A stretch of 25,122 nucleotides of DNA from Collinsella sp. UBA6357. Lineage in GTDB: Bacteria > Actinomycetota > Coriobacteriia > Coriobacteriales > Coriobacteriaceae. Position numbers and translations under genes: made by a program. The stretch is from assembly GCA_002437815.1 (NCBI GenBank), contig DJRP01000030.1, forward strand, positions 93,241 through 118,362. Direction: 5' to 3'. Of this stretch, positions 14,564-22,897 are shown one piece after another; the first letter of the stretch is position 1, and each line of letters opens with the position of its first letter. The notes below the pieces were generated by a model that saw only the letters and a program-made list of their open reading frames with translations, was not told the origin of the DNA and did no database searches.

Positions 14564-16291
14564 CTACATGCGCCCCAACTCACCGACGATATGTCCCACG
14601 CGTTCCTCGGGCTCTTTGACCTCGACCCCGTTGTAGCGGAAGAATCGCGCCGGATCGTGCATGAGGTCCTCGAGCGGCACGAGCACAAAATCGCGCTCGC
14701 CGATCAGCGGATGCGGCAGGCGGAGCTTTTTGCCACCATGCACCTCGCCGTCCATCCACAGCAGATCAAGATCAATGGTACGCGGGCCGTTGGGCCGGGC
14801 CTTGCCCGAACGGTCACGCCCCAGCTCAATCTCGATCTTCATGAGCTCGTCGAGCAGCACGAGCGGCGCCAGCTCGGTCTTGATCTCGATCACGGCGTTG
14901 GCAAAGGCATCCTGCTTCTCCTCGTAGGCCGGCTCGCTCTCGTAGATCTTGGAGCAGCTGGAAACACAGGTCAGCGGAATCTCGGCGACCATATCACGTG
15001 CGGCTCGAATATTGTCGCAGCGATGCCCCAGGTTGGAACCCACGGCGATAAACGCCCGGCGCGGCTGCGGCTTGGCGACAGCCCAAAAGCCGTTGAGGAA
15101 CTGCGCAAAGCCGGCCACGTCGTGCACGCGCACGATGTTGGCACCCGCCAAGATCGCTCCCAGGCACACGCCGAAGGTCGCGGCATCGCGCTCGCACGCC
15201 TCGGTTACGCCCGAGACGGTGCCCACGAAGCGCTTGCGCGACACGGCGCACATAAGCGGATAGCCCAGCGAGGCCATCTTGGCGGTCTCGCGTTGAATGA
15301 TGACATCCTCGTTGGCCGATTTGCCAAAACCCGGACCGGGGTCGATGCAGATACGATCGCGCGAGACGCCCGCATGGATGAGCGCCCGCGCCTGATCGGA
15401 GAGAAAGCCCATCACGCGGCGCATAACGGGGGCGGAGTCGGGCAGGGTGAAGCGACGGAGTTGAGAGGTCGGCACATATGCCTCCTCGCGGCGGGCGCTG
15501 CGGCGCATCATCGCGGCCAGATGGTCATCCGCAGGTTCAGGTGCCGCGGCGGGCGTAGGCTCCGGTGCGGCAGCGTGCGCCGGCTCGGGCTTCTCGGCCT
15601 TATCTTCAGCGGCCGCTGGCGCCTCGGCCGCGGCCGCCGGCTCACCAAAGTCGAGCGCGGGCTGCACCACGCCACCGGGCAGCTTGGTCTCGACCTTGGG
15701 CTCGCCCAGCAGCTTGCCGCGACGACGGCGCGCCGGCTTCTCGGCCTCGCGGGCAGCCTCGGCGGCCGCCTCGCGCGCCTTCTCGGCCACAAAGGCCGCG
15801 GCCGAGGTATCGAGCTGCACCGTGGCGTGGGCACGCGCCGGCTCGGCGATCTCGCCGGCATGCATGACGATCACGCCGCAGGTGCTGTTCTTGACGAACT
15901 CAACCATTTTGGGATCGGTGAAGCCGGTCACGTCGTTGACGATCGATGCACCGCAGCGCACGGCCGCTTTCGCCACGGCCACATGACGGGTGTCGATCGA
16001 GACGATGGCCCCTTCCTTGGCAAGCGCGCGCACCACGGGCAGGACGCGGCGAGCCTCTTCGTCGGGATTGACCGGGGTAAAGCCCGGGCGCGTGGACTCA
16101 CCGCCCACGTCGATGATATCGGCACCCGCATCGAGCATCTCCAGGCCATAGGCGATCGCCGCGTCCTGGTCAAAATGCTCGCCGCCGTCGCTAAACGAGT
16201 CCGGCGTCACGTTGAGGACGCCCATGATGCGCGGTCGGTCGAAGCCGAGCTCGTACTTTCCGCAACGCCATGTCTTGCTGTCGTGCGCCAT
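14564..16291 (-). CDS. folP-folK: Bifunctional dihydropteroate synthase / HPPK (FolP-FolK fusion)
   Basis: A 575-residue folate enzyme. The DHPS part shows IMGVLNVTPDSFSDGG (22-37), DVGGESTRPG (61-70), IVNDVTGF (117-124), DPGPGFGKS (317-325) and RVHDV (388-392). The HPPK part runs from about 411 with AVGSNLGHR (416-424) and RPNGPRTIDLDLL (499-511). Together they make dihydropteroate from hydroxymethyl-dihydropterin and p-aminobenzoate. Residues of about 152-275 are a low-complexity Ala/Glu/Pro/Lys insertion inside the DHPS barrel, after the IVMHAGE strand. ATG 16291 is chosen because GAGGAGG lies six bases upstream; the open frame extends to 16363, but there it overlaps the -10 box. Confidence 0.93.
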   Translation of the reverse strand: MAHDSKTWRCGKYELGFDRPRIMGVLNVTPDSFSDGGEHFDQDAAIAYGLEMLDAGADIIDVGGESTRPGFTPVNPDEEARRVLPVVRALAKEGAIVSIDTRHVAVAKAAVRCGASIVNDVTGFTDPKMVEFVKNSTCGVIVMHAGEIAEPARAHATVQLDTSAAAFVAEKAREAAAEAAREAEKPARRRRGKLLGEPKVETKLPGGVVQPALDFGEPAAAAEAPAAAEDKAEKPEPAHAAAPEPTPAAAPEPADDHLAAMMRRSARREEAYVPTSQLRRFTLPDSAPVMRRVMGFLSDQARALIHAGVSRDRICIDPGPGFGKSANEDVIIQRETAKMASLGYPLMCAVSRKRFVGTVSGVTEACERDAATFGVCLGAILAGANIVRVHDVAGFAQFLNGFWAVAKPQPRRAFIAVGSNLGHRCDNIRAARDMVAEIPLTCVSSCSKIYESEPAYEEKQDAFANAVIEIKTELAPLVLLDELMKIEIELGRDRSGKARPNGPRTIDLDLLWMDGEVHGGKKLRLPHPLIGERDFVLVPLEDLMHDPARFFRYNGVEVKEPEERVGHIVGELGRM

Positions 16292-16361
16292 GAACATCCT
16301 CCTCGAAAGCTCTGCCGTCGCGAACCGGCGGTGACAGAGTCGCTTTGCAATCAGTCTTCCC

Positions 16362-16367
16362 ATTGTA
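16362..16367 (-). promoter_or_regulatory. -10 box (TACAAT) of folP-folK
   Basis: On the minus strand TACAAT lies about 70 bases before the chosen ATG at 16291 and overlaps an in-frame upstream ATG. This supports the internal start. The -35 region would fall near the 3' end of the sirtuin gene. Confidence 0.5.
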
Positions 16368-16381
16368 TGCGCGCAAGGCGC

Positions 16382-17134
16382 CTAGAAGTCGAACGCCGCC
16401 GCGATGTCGCAAGAAATCAGCAGGTCGGCACTTGCATCCTGCTCGGTGGGTGCAAGGTTGCAAATGGCCAGCGTATCGCCGTCAAAGTAGCGCGTGAGGC
16501 CCGCCGCGGGATACACCACGAGCGAGGTGCCGCCCACGACGAGCGCATCCGCCGCGGCAATCGCCTCGATAGCGCCGACAAGCACGTCCTCGTCGAGCGG
16601 CTCCCCATAGAGCACCACGTCGGGCTTGATGTCGCCGCCACATGCCGGGCATACGGGCACGCCGCGGGCGTCCTCGTGCTCGCGGGCGCAGACCCATGCG
16701 GCACCGTAGGTCGCACCGCAACCGCGGCAGATGTTGCGGTGCACCGATCCGTGCAGCTCATAGACCCGTTTGGAGCCGGCCGCCTGATGCAGGCCATCGA
16801 TGTTTTGCGTCACCACGGCGGCAAGGCTCCCCTCGCGCTCGAGCTCGGCCAGCTTGACATGGCAGCGGTTGGGCTTGGCATCGAGCGCGATCATCTTGGT
16901 GCGGTAGAAATCAAAGAATTCGGGCCGGTGCGTTTCGTAAAAACTATGCGAGAGCATGGTCTCGGGCGGATAGCTAAAGTGCTGATGGTAGAGGCCGTCC
17001 ACGCTGCGAAAGTCCGGGATACCGCTCGCCGTCGAAACGCCCGCTCCGCCAAAGAACACCACGCGCTTATGGGTCTCGAACAGCTCCGCCAACGCCGCCC
17101 GCGCTTCATGCTCATCGTGAATCGCCTGTGCCAT
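16382..17134 (-). CDS. NAD-dependent protein deacylase, sirtuin family (CobB-like)
   Basis: This 250-residue sirtuin removes acyl groups from lysine with NAD. The NAD-binding GAGVSTASGIPDFRS is at residues 30-44, TQNIDGLH at 109-116, catalytic His128 in ELHGS, four zinc cysteines at 136, 139, 162 and 165, and GTSLVVYPA at 202-210. All catalytic residues are present and the length is normal. Start 17134 (MAQAIHDEHE) has AAAGGGG upstream; an in-frame start at 17161 lacks one. It is transcribed divergently from exonuclease III and lies 90 bases upstream of the folP-folK start, which has its own -10 box. Confidence 0.95.
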   Translation of the reverse strand: MAQAIHDEHEARAALAELFETHKRVVFFGGAGVSTASGIPDFRSVDGLYHQHFSYPPETMLSHSFYETHRPEFFDFYRTKMIALDAKPNRCHVKLAELEREGSLAAVVTQNIDGLHQAAGSKRVYELHGSVHRNICRGCGATYGAAWVCAREHEDARGVPVCPACGGDIKPDVVLYGEPLDEDVLVGAIEAIAAADALVVGGTSLVVYPAAGLTRYFDGDTLAICNLAPTEQDASADLLISCDIAAAFDF

Positions 17135-17254
17135 GGAACCCCTTTCTCCAAGCTCGCCCAACGCAGACCGGCTCCGTCTGCGCGCCCCGTTGCGCTAATC
17201 TTAATCCCACGAACGATTCGGGCGTCGACCGGCGCCCCGACATACGGAGGGACC

Positions 17255-18073
17255 ATGTCCAAAACGTATACCTTTGCCTCCTGGAACGTAAACGGCCTGC
17301 GCGCCGTCATGAAAAAGGACCCCGGCTTCATCGAGATCGCCCAGGCCCTCGATGCCGACATTCTGGCCCTACAGGAAACCAAGCTGCAGGAGGGACAGCT
17401 CGAGGTCGACCTTCCCGGCTACCACCAAACCTGGAGCTATGCCGAGCGCAAGGGCTACTCGGGCACGGCGGTCTTCAGCCGCGAGGAGCCGCTGCGCACG
17501 CTGCATGCCGACTCCGTGGTGCCCTGCGCCGCACCGGGCGCGGCAACCGAGCTCGTCGCGCAGGCCGCTACCGAGGGCCGCGTGTGCGCTCTTGAGTTCG
17601 AAAAGTTCTGGTTCGTGGACGTCTACACGCCCAACGCACAAAACGAGCTTGCGCGCCTCGACGTGCGCATGGCCTGGGACGACGCCTACCGCGGGTTTCT
17701 TCGCACGCTCGAGAAGGACTCGGGCAAACCCGTCGTGACCTGCGGCGACTTCAATGTCGCGCACGAGGAGATCGACCTCAAGAACCCCAAATCCAACCGC
17801 GGCAACGCCGGTTTCTCGGACGAGGAGCGCGGCAAGTTCACGGAGCTCCTCGACGCCGGGTTCACCGACACCTGGCGCGCCGCGCACCCCGACGTCGAGG
17901 GTGTCTACAGTTGGTGGAGCTACCGCTTCAACGCGCGCAAGAACAACGCCGGCTGGCGGATCGACTACTTTTTGGTGAGCGACAGCATCGCCGACACCGT
18001 GCGCGACACCGACATCCGCGGCGATATCTTCGGCAGCGACCACTGCCCTGTCACGCTCGCCCTCGAGCTGTAA
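17255..18073 (+). CDS. xth: Exodeoxyribonuclease III (AP endonuclease)
   Basis: A 272-residue member of the exonuclease-endonuclease-phosphatase fold that cleaves at abasic sites and trims 3' blocks in base excision repair. Active-site residues are Asn11 (SWNVNGLRA), Glu41 (LQETKL), Tyr124 (DVYTPN), Asp165 and Asn167 (CGDFNVAH), and Asp262-His263 (GSDHCP). Compared with the usual family there is a small Ala-rich insertion around residues 88-108. ATG 17255 follows CGGAGG with a spacing of five bases. The same reading frame stays open far upstream, but that part is antisense to the folate and sirtuin genes and is not coding. Confidence 0.95.
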   Translation: MSKTYTFASWNVNGLRAVMKKDPGFIEIAQALDADILALQETKLQEGQLEVDLPGYHQTWSYAERKGYSGTAVFSREEPLRTLHADSVVPCAAPGAATELVAQAATEGRVCALEFEKFWFVDVYTPNAQNELARLDVRMAWDDAYRGFLRTLEKDSGKPVVTCGDFNVAHEEIDLKNPKSNRGNAGFSDEERGKFTELLDAGFTDTWRAAHPDVEGVYSWWSYRFNARKNNAGWRIDYFLVSDSIADTVRDTDIRGDIFGSDHCPVTLALEL

Positions 18074-18087
18074 TATTTTCAAGCCGC

Positions 18088-18121
18088 GCCTCGGTGCCGC
18101 AACCGTTCGCGACACCGAGGC
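18088..18121 (+). terminator. Hairpin after exonuclease III
   Basis: GCCTCGGTG (18088-18096) and CACCGAGGC (18113-18121) are perfect inverted 9-mers 15 bases after the xth stop. No U-tract follows, so it may be a terminator, a processing signal or an attenuator before nhaA. Confidence 0.4.
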
Positions 18122-18177
18122 ATCGATTCGGCAGCCATAGCGAACCCAATCCACCAGCAAAGGAGCCTCACGCCCGC

Positions 18178-19548
18178 ATGTCCCAACCTTCTTCCGTCCA
18201 ACCCTCCAAAATCGTCGCCGTGCCCGCCGTGGCGCGTCGCATCGAATACCGTCCGGCCGTGGAGCGCATCACCGGCAACGGCACCATCGCCGCCGCCGTC
18301 ATGGTGCTCGCCGCGATCGCGGCCGTCATCGTCGCCAACACCGACGCCTATTTTCCCGTGCGCGAGCTGCTCGAGACGCCGCTCGCCATCCAGATCGGCG
18401 GCTTTCACGGCGCCATCAGCCTCGAAGGGTTCATCAACGACTTTTTGATGGCTATCTTCTTCCTGACAGTGGGCATCGAGCTCAAGTACGAGCTCACCGC
18501 CGGAGCGCTCACCAACCCGCGCCAGGCTGCCATGCCCATCCTTGCCGCCTGCGGAGGCGTCGCGGCACCGGCGCTCATCTACACCGCGCTCAACTGGGGC
18601 GGGGCGCTCCACGGCTGGGCTGTGCCCATCGCCACCGATATCGCCTTCGCGCTCGGCATCATGTCGCTGGCCGGCGACAAGGTCGCGCCCACAGCCAAGG
18701 TGTTCTTCTCGACGCTCGCCATCGCCGACGACCTGCTCGGCATCATCGTGATCGCGCTGTTCTATGGCCAGTCGCCCTCGATTCCCTGGCTCGCCGCCTC
18801 GCTCGGTGTGTGCGTGTGCCTGGGAATCCTCAACAAGCTCGAGGTCTATCACGCGCGTTGGTACATCATCTTGGGCCTGGCGCTGTGGTTTTGCATGTAC
18901 AACTCCGGCGTGCATGCCACCCTGGCCGGCGTGATCCTGGCGTTCTTCCTGCCCGCAAAATCCGATATCAAGCTTGAAAACGTGCAGGAATGGCTCGCGG
19001 CACGCGGCTCGGAACTCGACACCATCTATGAGCCCGACGAGCACGTGCTCGGACAGCACGCCTTTACCGCAACGGCCAAGCGCGTCGAACGCGTCATGCA
19101 TCGCGTGACCCCGCCGCTGCAACGTGTCGAGGCCGCGATCGCCACGCCCGTCAACTTTGCGATTCTGCCGTTGTTCGCCTTCGCCAATGCCCAGCTGCGC
19201 CTAGTGGGCGTCGATCCCGCGGCCATCATCTGCGACCCGGTGGCGCTCGGCGTGTACTTCGGCCTGGTCGTGGGTAAGCCGCTCGGCATCATGGCCGTGA
19301 CAACCGTACTGGTAAAAGCAAAGTTTGCCCCGCTGCCCGAGGGATCGACCTGGGGCCAGATGATCTGCGTGGGCGTGCTGGGCGGCGTAGGGTTCACCAT
19401 GTGCATTCTCATCAGCGGTCTCTCGTTCACCGTGGAGCACGAGCAGCTTGTGGCCAAGTGCGCCGTGCTCGCCGCCAGCGTCACCGCAAGCCTGCTGGGG
19501 CTGCTTCTGCTGCACGTCTTCCACGCGCTGGAATCCCACCGCAGTTAG
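18178..19548 (+). CDS. nhaA: Na+/H+ antiporter NhaA
   Basis: A 456-residue membrane protein that expels sodium in exchange for protons and controls internal pH. The ion-binding aspartates are present: Asp184-Asp185 in AIADDLLG, and Asp154 in ATDIAFALG (the E. coli Asp163/164 and Asp133 equivalents). GIELKYELTAG (99-109) is the other family hallmark. A polar segment at about residues 265-315 is longer than in the E. coli protein and the N-terminus carries an extra 30 residues. The start at 18178 has AAAGGAG 12 bases upstream, a long spacing. It is single, or co-transcribed with xth. Confidence 0.93.
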   Translation: MSQPSSVQPSKIVAVPAVARRIEYRPAVERITGNGTIAAAVMVLAAIAAVIVANTDAYFPVRELLETPLAIQIGGFHGAISLEGFINDFLMAIFFLTVGIELKYELTAGALTNPRQAAMPILAACGGVAAPALIYTALNWGGALHGWAVPIATDIAFALGIMSLAGDKVAPTAKVFFSTLAIADDLLGIIVIALFYGQSPSIPWLAASLGVCVCLGILNKLEVYHARWYIILGLALWFCMYNSGVHATLAGVILAFFLPAKSDIKLENVQEWLAARGSELDTIYEPDEHVLGQHAFTATAKRVERVMHRVTPPLQRVEAAIATPVNFAILPLFAFANAQLRLVGVDPAAIICDPVALGVYFGLVVGKPLGIMAVTTVLVKAKFAPLPEGSTWGQMICVGVLGGVGFTMCILISGLSFTVEHEQLVAKCAVLAASVTASLLGLLLLHVFHALESHRS

Positions 19549-19585
19549 CCGTTCCCTACCCGGCCCATAGGTGAGGGCATTGTTT

Positions 19586-20293
19586 CTAGAGGGCGTATTT
19601 GCGCACGACGCGGGTGATACGTCGGCACCAGGGCTTGTACAGAGCGGCCAAAAAAACGCAGGTCGAAACGCTGTGCATAAGGTCGAAGGGGACCGCCGTG
19701 GCCAGACGCGCCACGGCGCCCGGCCAGGTGAGCGGCTGTACGAACCCGATGATGTCGTAGGTGTTGATGACCGCACCGTAAAGCAGGCCCGAGACAAACC
19801 CGTAGAACATCAGCGCCGGTTTGCGCACCGTGCCGTCCGCGCGTTCAAACGCACCGGCTTGGCCCAGGGCTCCTCCCACGTAGCCGACGAGGCCCCATGC
19901 GTACATCTGCCACGGCGTCCACATGCCTTGACCAAAAAAGAAGTTGCTGGTGAGCGCCGCCAAGGCGCCCACCATAAAGCCGTTGCGACGGCCCAACGTG
20001 ACGCCCGCGATGATGGCGATGGCCGAGACGGGTTTGAAATCGGGGATGGGCCCAAACAGGATGCGCCCGGCCGCGGCGAGTGCCGCAAGCACAAGCGTGG
20101 GCATGATCTGTCTAAGCCCGGGGCGCGACGCCTCGTATCCGGCAAAAAACATCGCAAGCACGAGCACAACCACCGCGAGCATGGCAAACGCCGTCTGGTT
20201 AATGCCTGCGAACAGTACCGCCGTCATCGTCACGGGCACCGCAAGCAGCAGCACGATCTCAAGTGCACAAGAGGTCGTTGTCCTAGACCGCAT
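19586..20293 (-). CDS. ECF transporter substrate-binding (S) component
   Basis: A 235-residue membrane protein with about six hydrophobic helices. The segment FGPIPDFKPVSAIAIIAGV and the later SNFFFGQGMWTPWQMYAW are typical of ECF S components. S components bind a vitamin or metal and dock on the EcfA-EcfT module. The substrate cannot be read from the sequence; the pattern recalls predicted cobalamin or related S proteins, but I would not assign it. It starts six bases after the ATPase stop with no strong ribosome site, suggesting coupling, and is last in the T-ATPase-S operon, so the transporter is probably dedicated rather than shared. It is convergent with nhaA. Confidence 0.85.
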   Translation of the reverse strand: MRSRTTTSCALEIVLLLAVPVTMTAVLFAGINQTAFAMLAVVVLVLAMFFAGYEASRPGLRQIMPTLVLAALAAAGRILFGPIPDFKPVSAIAIIAGVTLGRRNGFMVGALAALTSNFFFGQGMWTPWQMYAWGLVGYVGGALGQAGAFERADGTVRKPALMFYGFVSGLLYGAVINTYDIIGFVQPLTWPGAVARLATAVPFDLMHSVSTCVFLAALYKPWCRRITRVVRKYAL

Positions 20294-20299
20294 GCCGCA

Positions 20300-21904
20300 T
20301 CACGGCCTATAGAACATGTTGTCGGCAAAGAACTCGGTTGCGCCCTCGCAGCAGGCAAGCTCGCCATCGAACATGAGCGAGACGTCGTCGGCCACCTGCT
20401 CGGCAAAATCCAGATCATGGGTCGCCATGATCACCGTGCCGCCGGCCGTCGCGTGCTTGCGCAGCACGTCGGCGATAACACGGCGACTCGTCAGGTCGAG
20501 ACCCTTGGTCGGCTCGTCGAGCAGCAGAAGTTCCGGACCTATCAGCAGCAACTTTCCCAAGGCGAGCAGCTGCTGCTGGCCGCCCGAAAGGTCGTACGGA
20601 TGCCGGCTCTCAAGACCGTCAAGCCCCAAACGCCCCATCATGGCGCGTACCTCGGCGTCGCCGTAGCCGCAGGTTCCGGCCCATTCCATGAGTTCGGCGC
20701 GGGCCGACTCGGCCACGAGCAGCGCTTTGGGGTTCTGCGGCAAGAGCGCGCACGATTTCGCGGCGCGCGTCATGCGGCCGCGCCGCAGCTTGGCCGTCTT
20801 GGCAAGCACCGAGAGCAGCGTGGACTTGCCGCACCCGTTGCCGCCGACGATTGCGTGAACCGCGCCCACGCAAAACGTCGCATCCATGCCACGCAGCACC
20901 CAACCGACCGCGCGATCATAGCGAAACCACCCTTCTTTCAGGGCGGTTGCCGGCGCGCCGTACATTTTTCCGATTTGTGTATAGGTCTGCTCTCCAGCAC
21001 GGTCCTGACAGGCCGTATTTTCGCCTATTTTATTCATGCCTGACTTATTTTTATGCATATTGGCCGCGAAATCGGTCCCACCGGGCGTCTCGTTGGTTTT
21101 CGAACCCCCCATTTCTTTGGTGCAACCATACACAAATCGCGAAAATGTACGCTGCGAACCGGAGCCCTCTGCAATCAGAGCCTCACGACGGCCCAAAATG
21201 GCCATGTCGGCCACCTTGTGCACGCGACCGCCCTCGAGCGCAAACGCACAGGTGGCGTACTCGAGCATCGAACGTGGTTGGTGAGTCGCTACGACCACCG
21301 TGCAACCGAGCTCGCGGTTAGCGCGAAACAGCGCGTGCAAAAAATTCTTCTCGGCGATGGGGTCGAGCTGCGAGGTCGGTTCGTCGAGCAGTAACAACCG
21401 TGGACGCAGTGCGAGCACCGCGGCAAGCGACAGAAGCTGCTTGCGTCCGCCCGAAAGTGTATCGGTATCGCGGCGAATCCAGTCCTCAAGTCCAAAGAAA
21501 TAGCAGGTCTCTGCCACGCGCCGGCGCATCTCATCCTGCGGCGTGCCCAGATTCTCGAGCCCAAAGGCCATCTCGTGCCAAACCGTCTCGCAGACAATCT
21601 GGTTTTCGGGGTTCTGAAATACATAGCCGATCTCTGCCGCCGAGCGGGCTGACCCCAAGCCGTCAAGCGACTCGCCGAGCACGCAAAGCGAGCCCGAGCG
21701 CTCTCCCACAGGGGCGATCTCGGGTTTGAGCAGCGAAAGCAGCGTCGATTTGCCGGAACCGGTCCCACCCACGAGCAGCGCGAACGCACCGGTCGGCACT
21801 TGCCAGCTGCAGCCGTCCAGCACGGGGGTCTCGGAACCCGCATAGCAAAAACGGAGCCCCTCGATGTCGATCGCAAGGGGCGCCACCGTTTTATCAGAGC
21901 ACAT
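20300..21904 (-). CDS. ECF transporter ATPase with two fused ABC domains (EcfA-EcfA')
   Basis: A 534-residue protein with two complete ATPase domains. Domain 1: Walker A GGTGSGKST (46-54), signature LSGGRKQ (150-156), Walker B LLLLDEPT (170-177), switch His208. Domain 2: GGNGCGKST (354-362), LSGGQQQ (439-445), LLLLDEPTKGLD (459-470), switch His496. It powers uptake with the adjacent EcfT and S proteins. The start overlaps the EcfT stop by one base (TGATG). The interdomain linker, residues of about 252-316, is Asn/Lys-rich and is encoded by a palindromic element of lower GC (20959-21151) that keeps the frame. Both active sites look functional. Confidence 0.93.
   Translation of the reverse strand: MCSDKTVAPLAIDIEGLRFCYAGSETPVLDGCSWQVPTGAFALLVGGTGSGKSTLLSLLKPEIAPVGERSGSLCVLGESLDGLGSARSAAEIGYVFQNPENQIVCETVWHEMAFGLENLGTPQDEMRRRVAETCYFFGLEDWIRRDTDTLSGGRKQLLSLAAVLALRPRLLLLDEPTSQLDPIAEKNFLHALFRANRELGCTVVVATHQPRSMLEYATCAFALEGGRVHKVADMAILGRREALIAEGSGSQRTFSRFVYGCTKEMGGSKTNETPGGTDFAANMHKNKSGMNKIGENTACQDRAGEQTYTQIGKMYGAPATALKEGWFRYDRAVGWVLRGMDATFCVGAVHAIVGGNGCGKSTLLSVLAKTAKLRRGRMTRAAKSCALLPQNPKALLVAESARAELMEWAGTCGYGDAEVRAMMGRLGLDGLESRHPYDLSGGQQQLLALGKLLLIGPELLLLDEPTKGLDLTSRRVIADVLRKHATAGGTVIMATHDLDFAEQVADDVSLMFDGELACCEGATEFFADNMFYRP
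20959..21151. repeat. In-frame palindromic element inside the ECF ATPase gene
   Basis: GTACATTTTTCCGATTTGTG (20960-20979, arm to 20982) is matched by the reverse complement of 21128-21150 with two mismatches over 23 bases. The 145 bases between are AT-richer than the flanking domain-coding DNA and contain further partial repeats. From arm to arm the unit is about 192 bases, or 64 codons, with no stop in the coding frame. The two arms translate as different peptides (RTFSRFVYG and TYTQIGKMYG). It covers exactly the linker between the two ATPase domains. Confidence 0.7.
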
Positions 21905-22785
21905 CAGCCGAACCTCTTTTCGTCGAGCACCTGCATAGCGCACGGCACGAACATCCAGACGGCATACACCGCATAGCCCCACCAGGCAACCGGTACCGAA
22001 AATCGCGGATAGAACGAAAACTGCGTCGTCGCGATATAGGCGATAGCCGCGCAGAGCGCGCCGCATGCCGCAAGCGCCGCAAGGGCCACGGCGTCCGACC
22101 GATGGAACCGGTAGCGCGCGTACGTCGTGCGGCGTCGCGCCGCATCCCAGCCGCGGGCGCGCATGGCGTCGGCCCGCTCGAGTGAGTCCTCCATGCTCCA
22201 GCCCATGAGCACGCTCGAGGCGCGCAACCGTGCCCGCACGGGCTCCGTCACGGCACGCCCGGGCACGTCGATGGCGTCCTGCACCGCGAAGATCACGCGT
22301 CCGCGCCGCATGAACTGCGGAATCAGCCGCATACACATCGAAATCATAAGCGCCACGACGGGGACGGCGTTTCCGAACAGCGCCAGCACCTTGTCGTAGC
22401 CCACCATCGACGTGGCGGCCTCGAACCACAGCACGCTCGAGACAAAAAGCCCGCCCATGCACGCGCCATAGACCAAGCTCTCCAGATAGACGGCACGCTC
22501 GCCTAGCCGAAAGAGCTCCGTCGATCCCGAAGCCGAAAACAGTGGGTTGAACACGGCGACAATCAAGATCAGCGGCAGCTGCCAACGCAAGGCACCGAGC
22601 GTCGCCGCCGGACCGCGCGAGGCGAACCCGTAGGCAAGGCCGCCCACAAGCGACAGCGCGAGCAGCACCGGCTGCATCGAAAACATCGTGAGCCCCAGGG
22701 TCACCACGATATAGAGCGCCGGCACCGCAGGATGCGCCGTCGAGAACGCTGCGATCCGCTCACGCGAGGCTTCACCCATGCGCAT
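21904..22785 (-). CDS. ecfT: ECF transporter transmembrane (T) component EcfT
   Basis: A 293-residue membrane protein with helices near residues 18-65 and several more around 95-140 and 225-270. In the cytoplasmic part, ERADAMRARGWD is the Ala-Arg-Gly type motif by which EcfT couples to the ATPases. It links ATP hydrolysis to movement of the S component. Start 22785 (MRMGEASRER) is chosen for GAAGGGCGGG six bases upstream; the frame is open to 22845 without a better site. It is the first gene of the operon, and its stop overlaps the ATPase start (TGATG). It is divergent from glmU. Confidence 0.9.
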   Translation of the reverse strand: MRMGEASRERIAAFSTAHPAVPALYIVVTLGLTMFSMQPVLLALSLVGGLAYGFASRGPAATLGALRWQLPLILIVAVFNPLFSASGSTELFRLGERAVYLESLVYGACMGGLFVSSVLWFEAATSMVGYDKVLALFGNAVPVVALMISMCMRLIPQFMRRGRVIFAVQDAIDVPGRAVTEPVRARLRASSVLMGWSMEDSLERADAMRARGWDAARRRTTYARYRFHRSDAVALAALAACGALCAAIAYIATTQFSFYPRFSVPVAWWGYAVYAVWMFVPCAMQVLDEKRFG

Positions 22786-22897
22786 TACCCGCCCTTCATC
22801 AATCAAACCTGCAAAGGCATCATATGCCTGCGCTATCATAGGCAACCGTGTATCGCACTTTAGCAGCCAAGTCTCTATAACCTACCTGGGAGATCGA

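Noticed and set aside
14402..17254. A plus-strand frame that stays open for more than 900 codons and runs in frame into exonuclease III
   Set aside because: It is antisense to three well-supported genes (ligase-like, folP-folK, sirtuin). Its translation is Arg/His/Gly-rich with no motif until the xth start, as expected from high-GC antisense DNA.
21905..22585. N-terminal extension of the ECF ATPase frame of 227 codons
   Set aside because: It overlaps ecfT in another frame and reads as Arg/Ala-rich nonsense; ATG 21904 overlaps the ecfT stop as in a normal operon.
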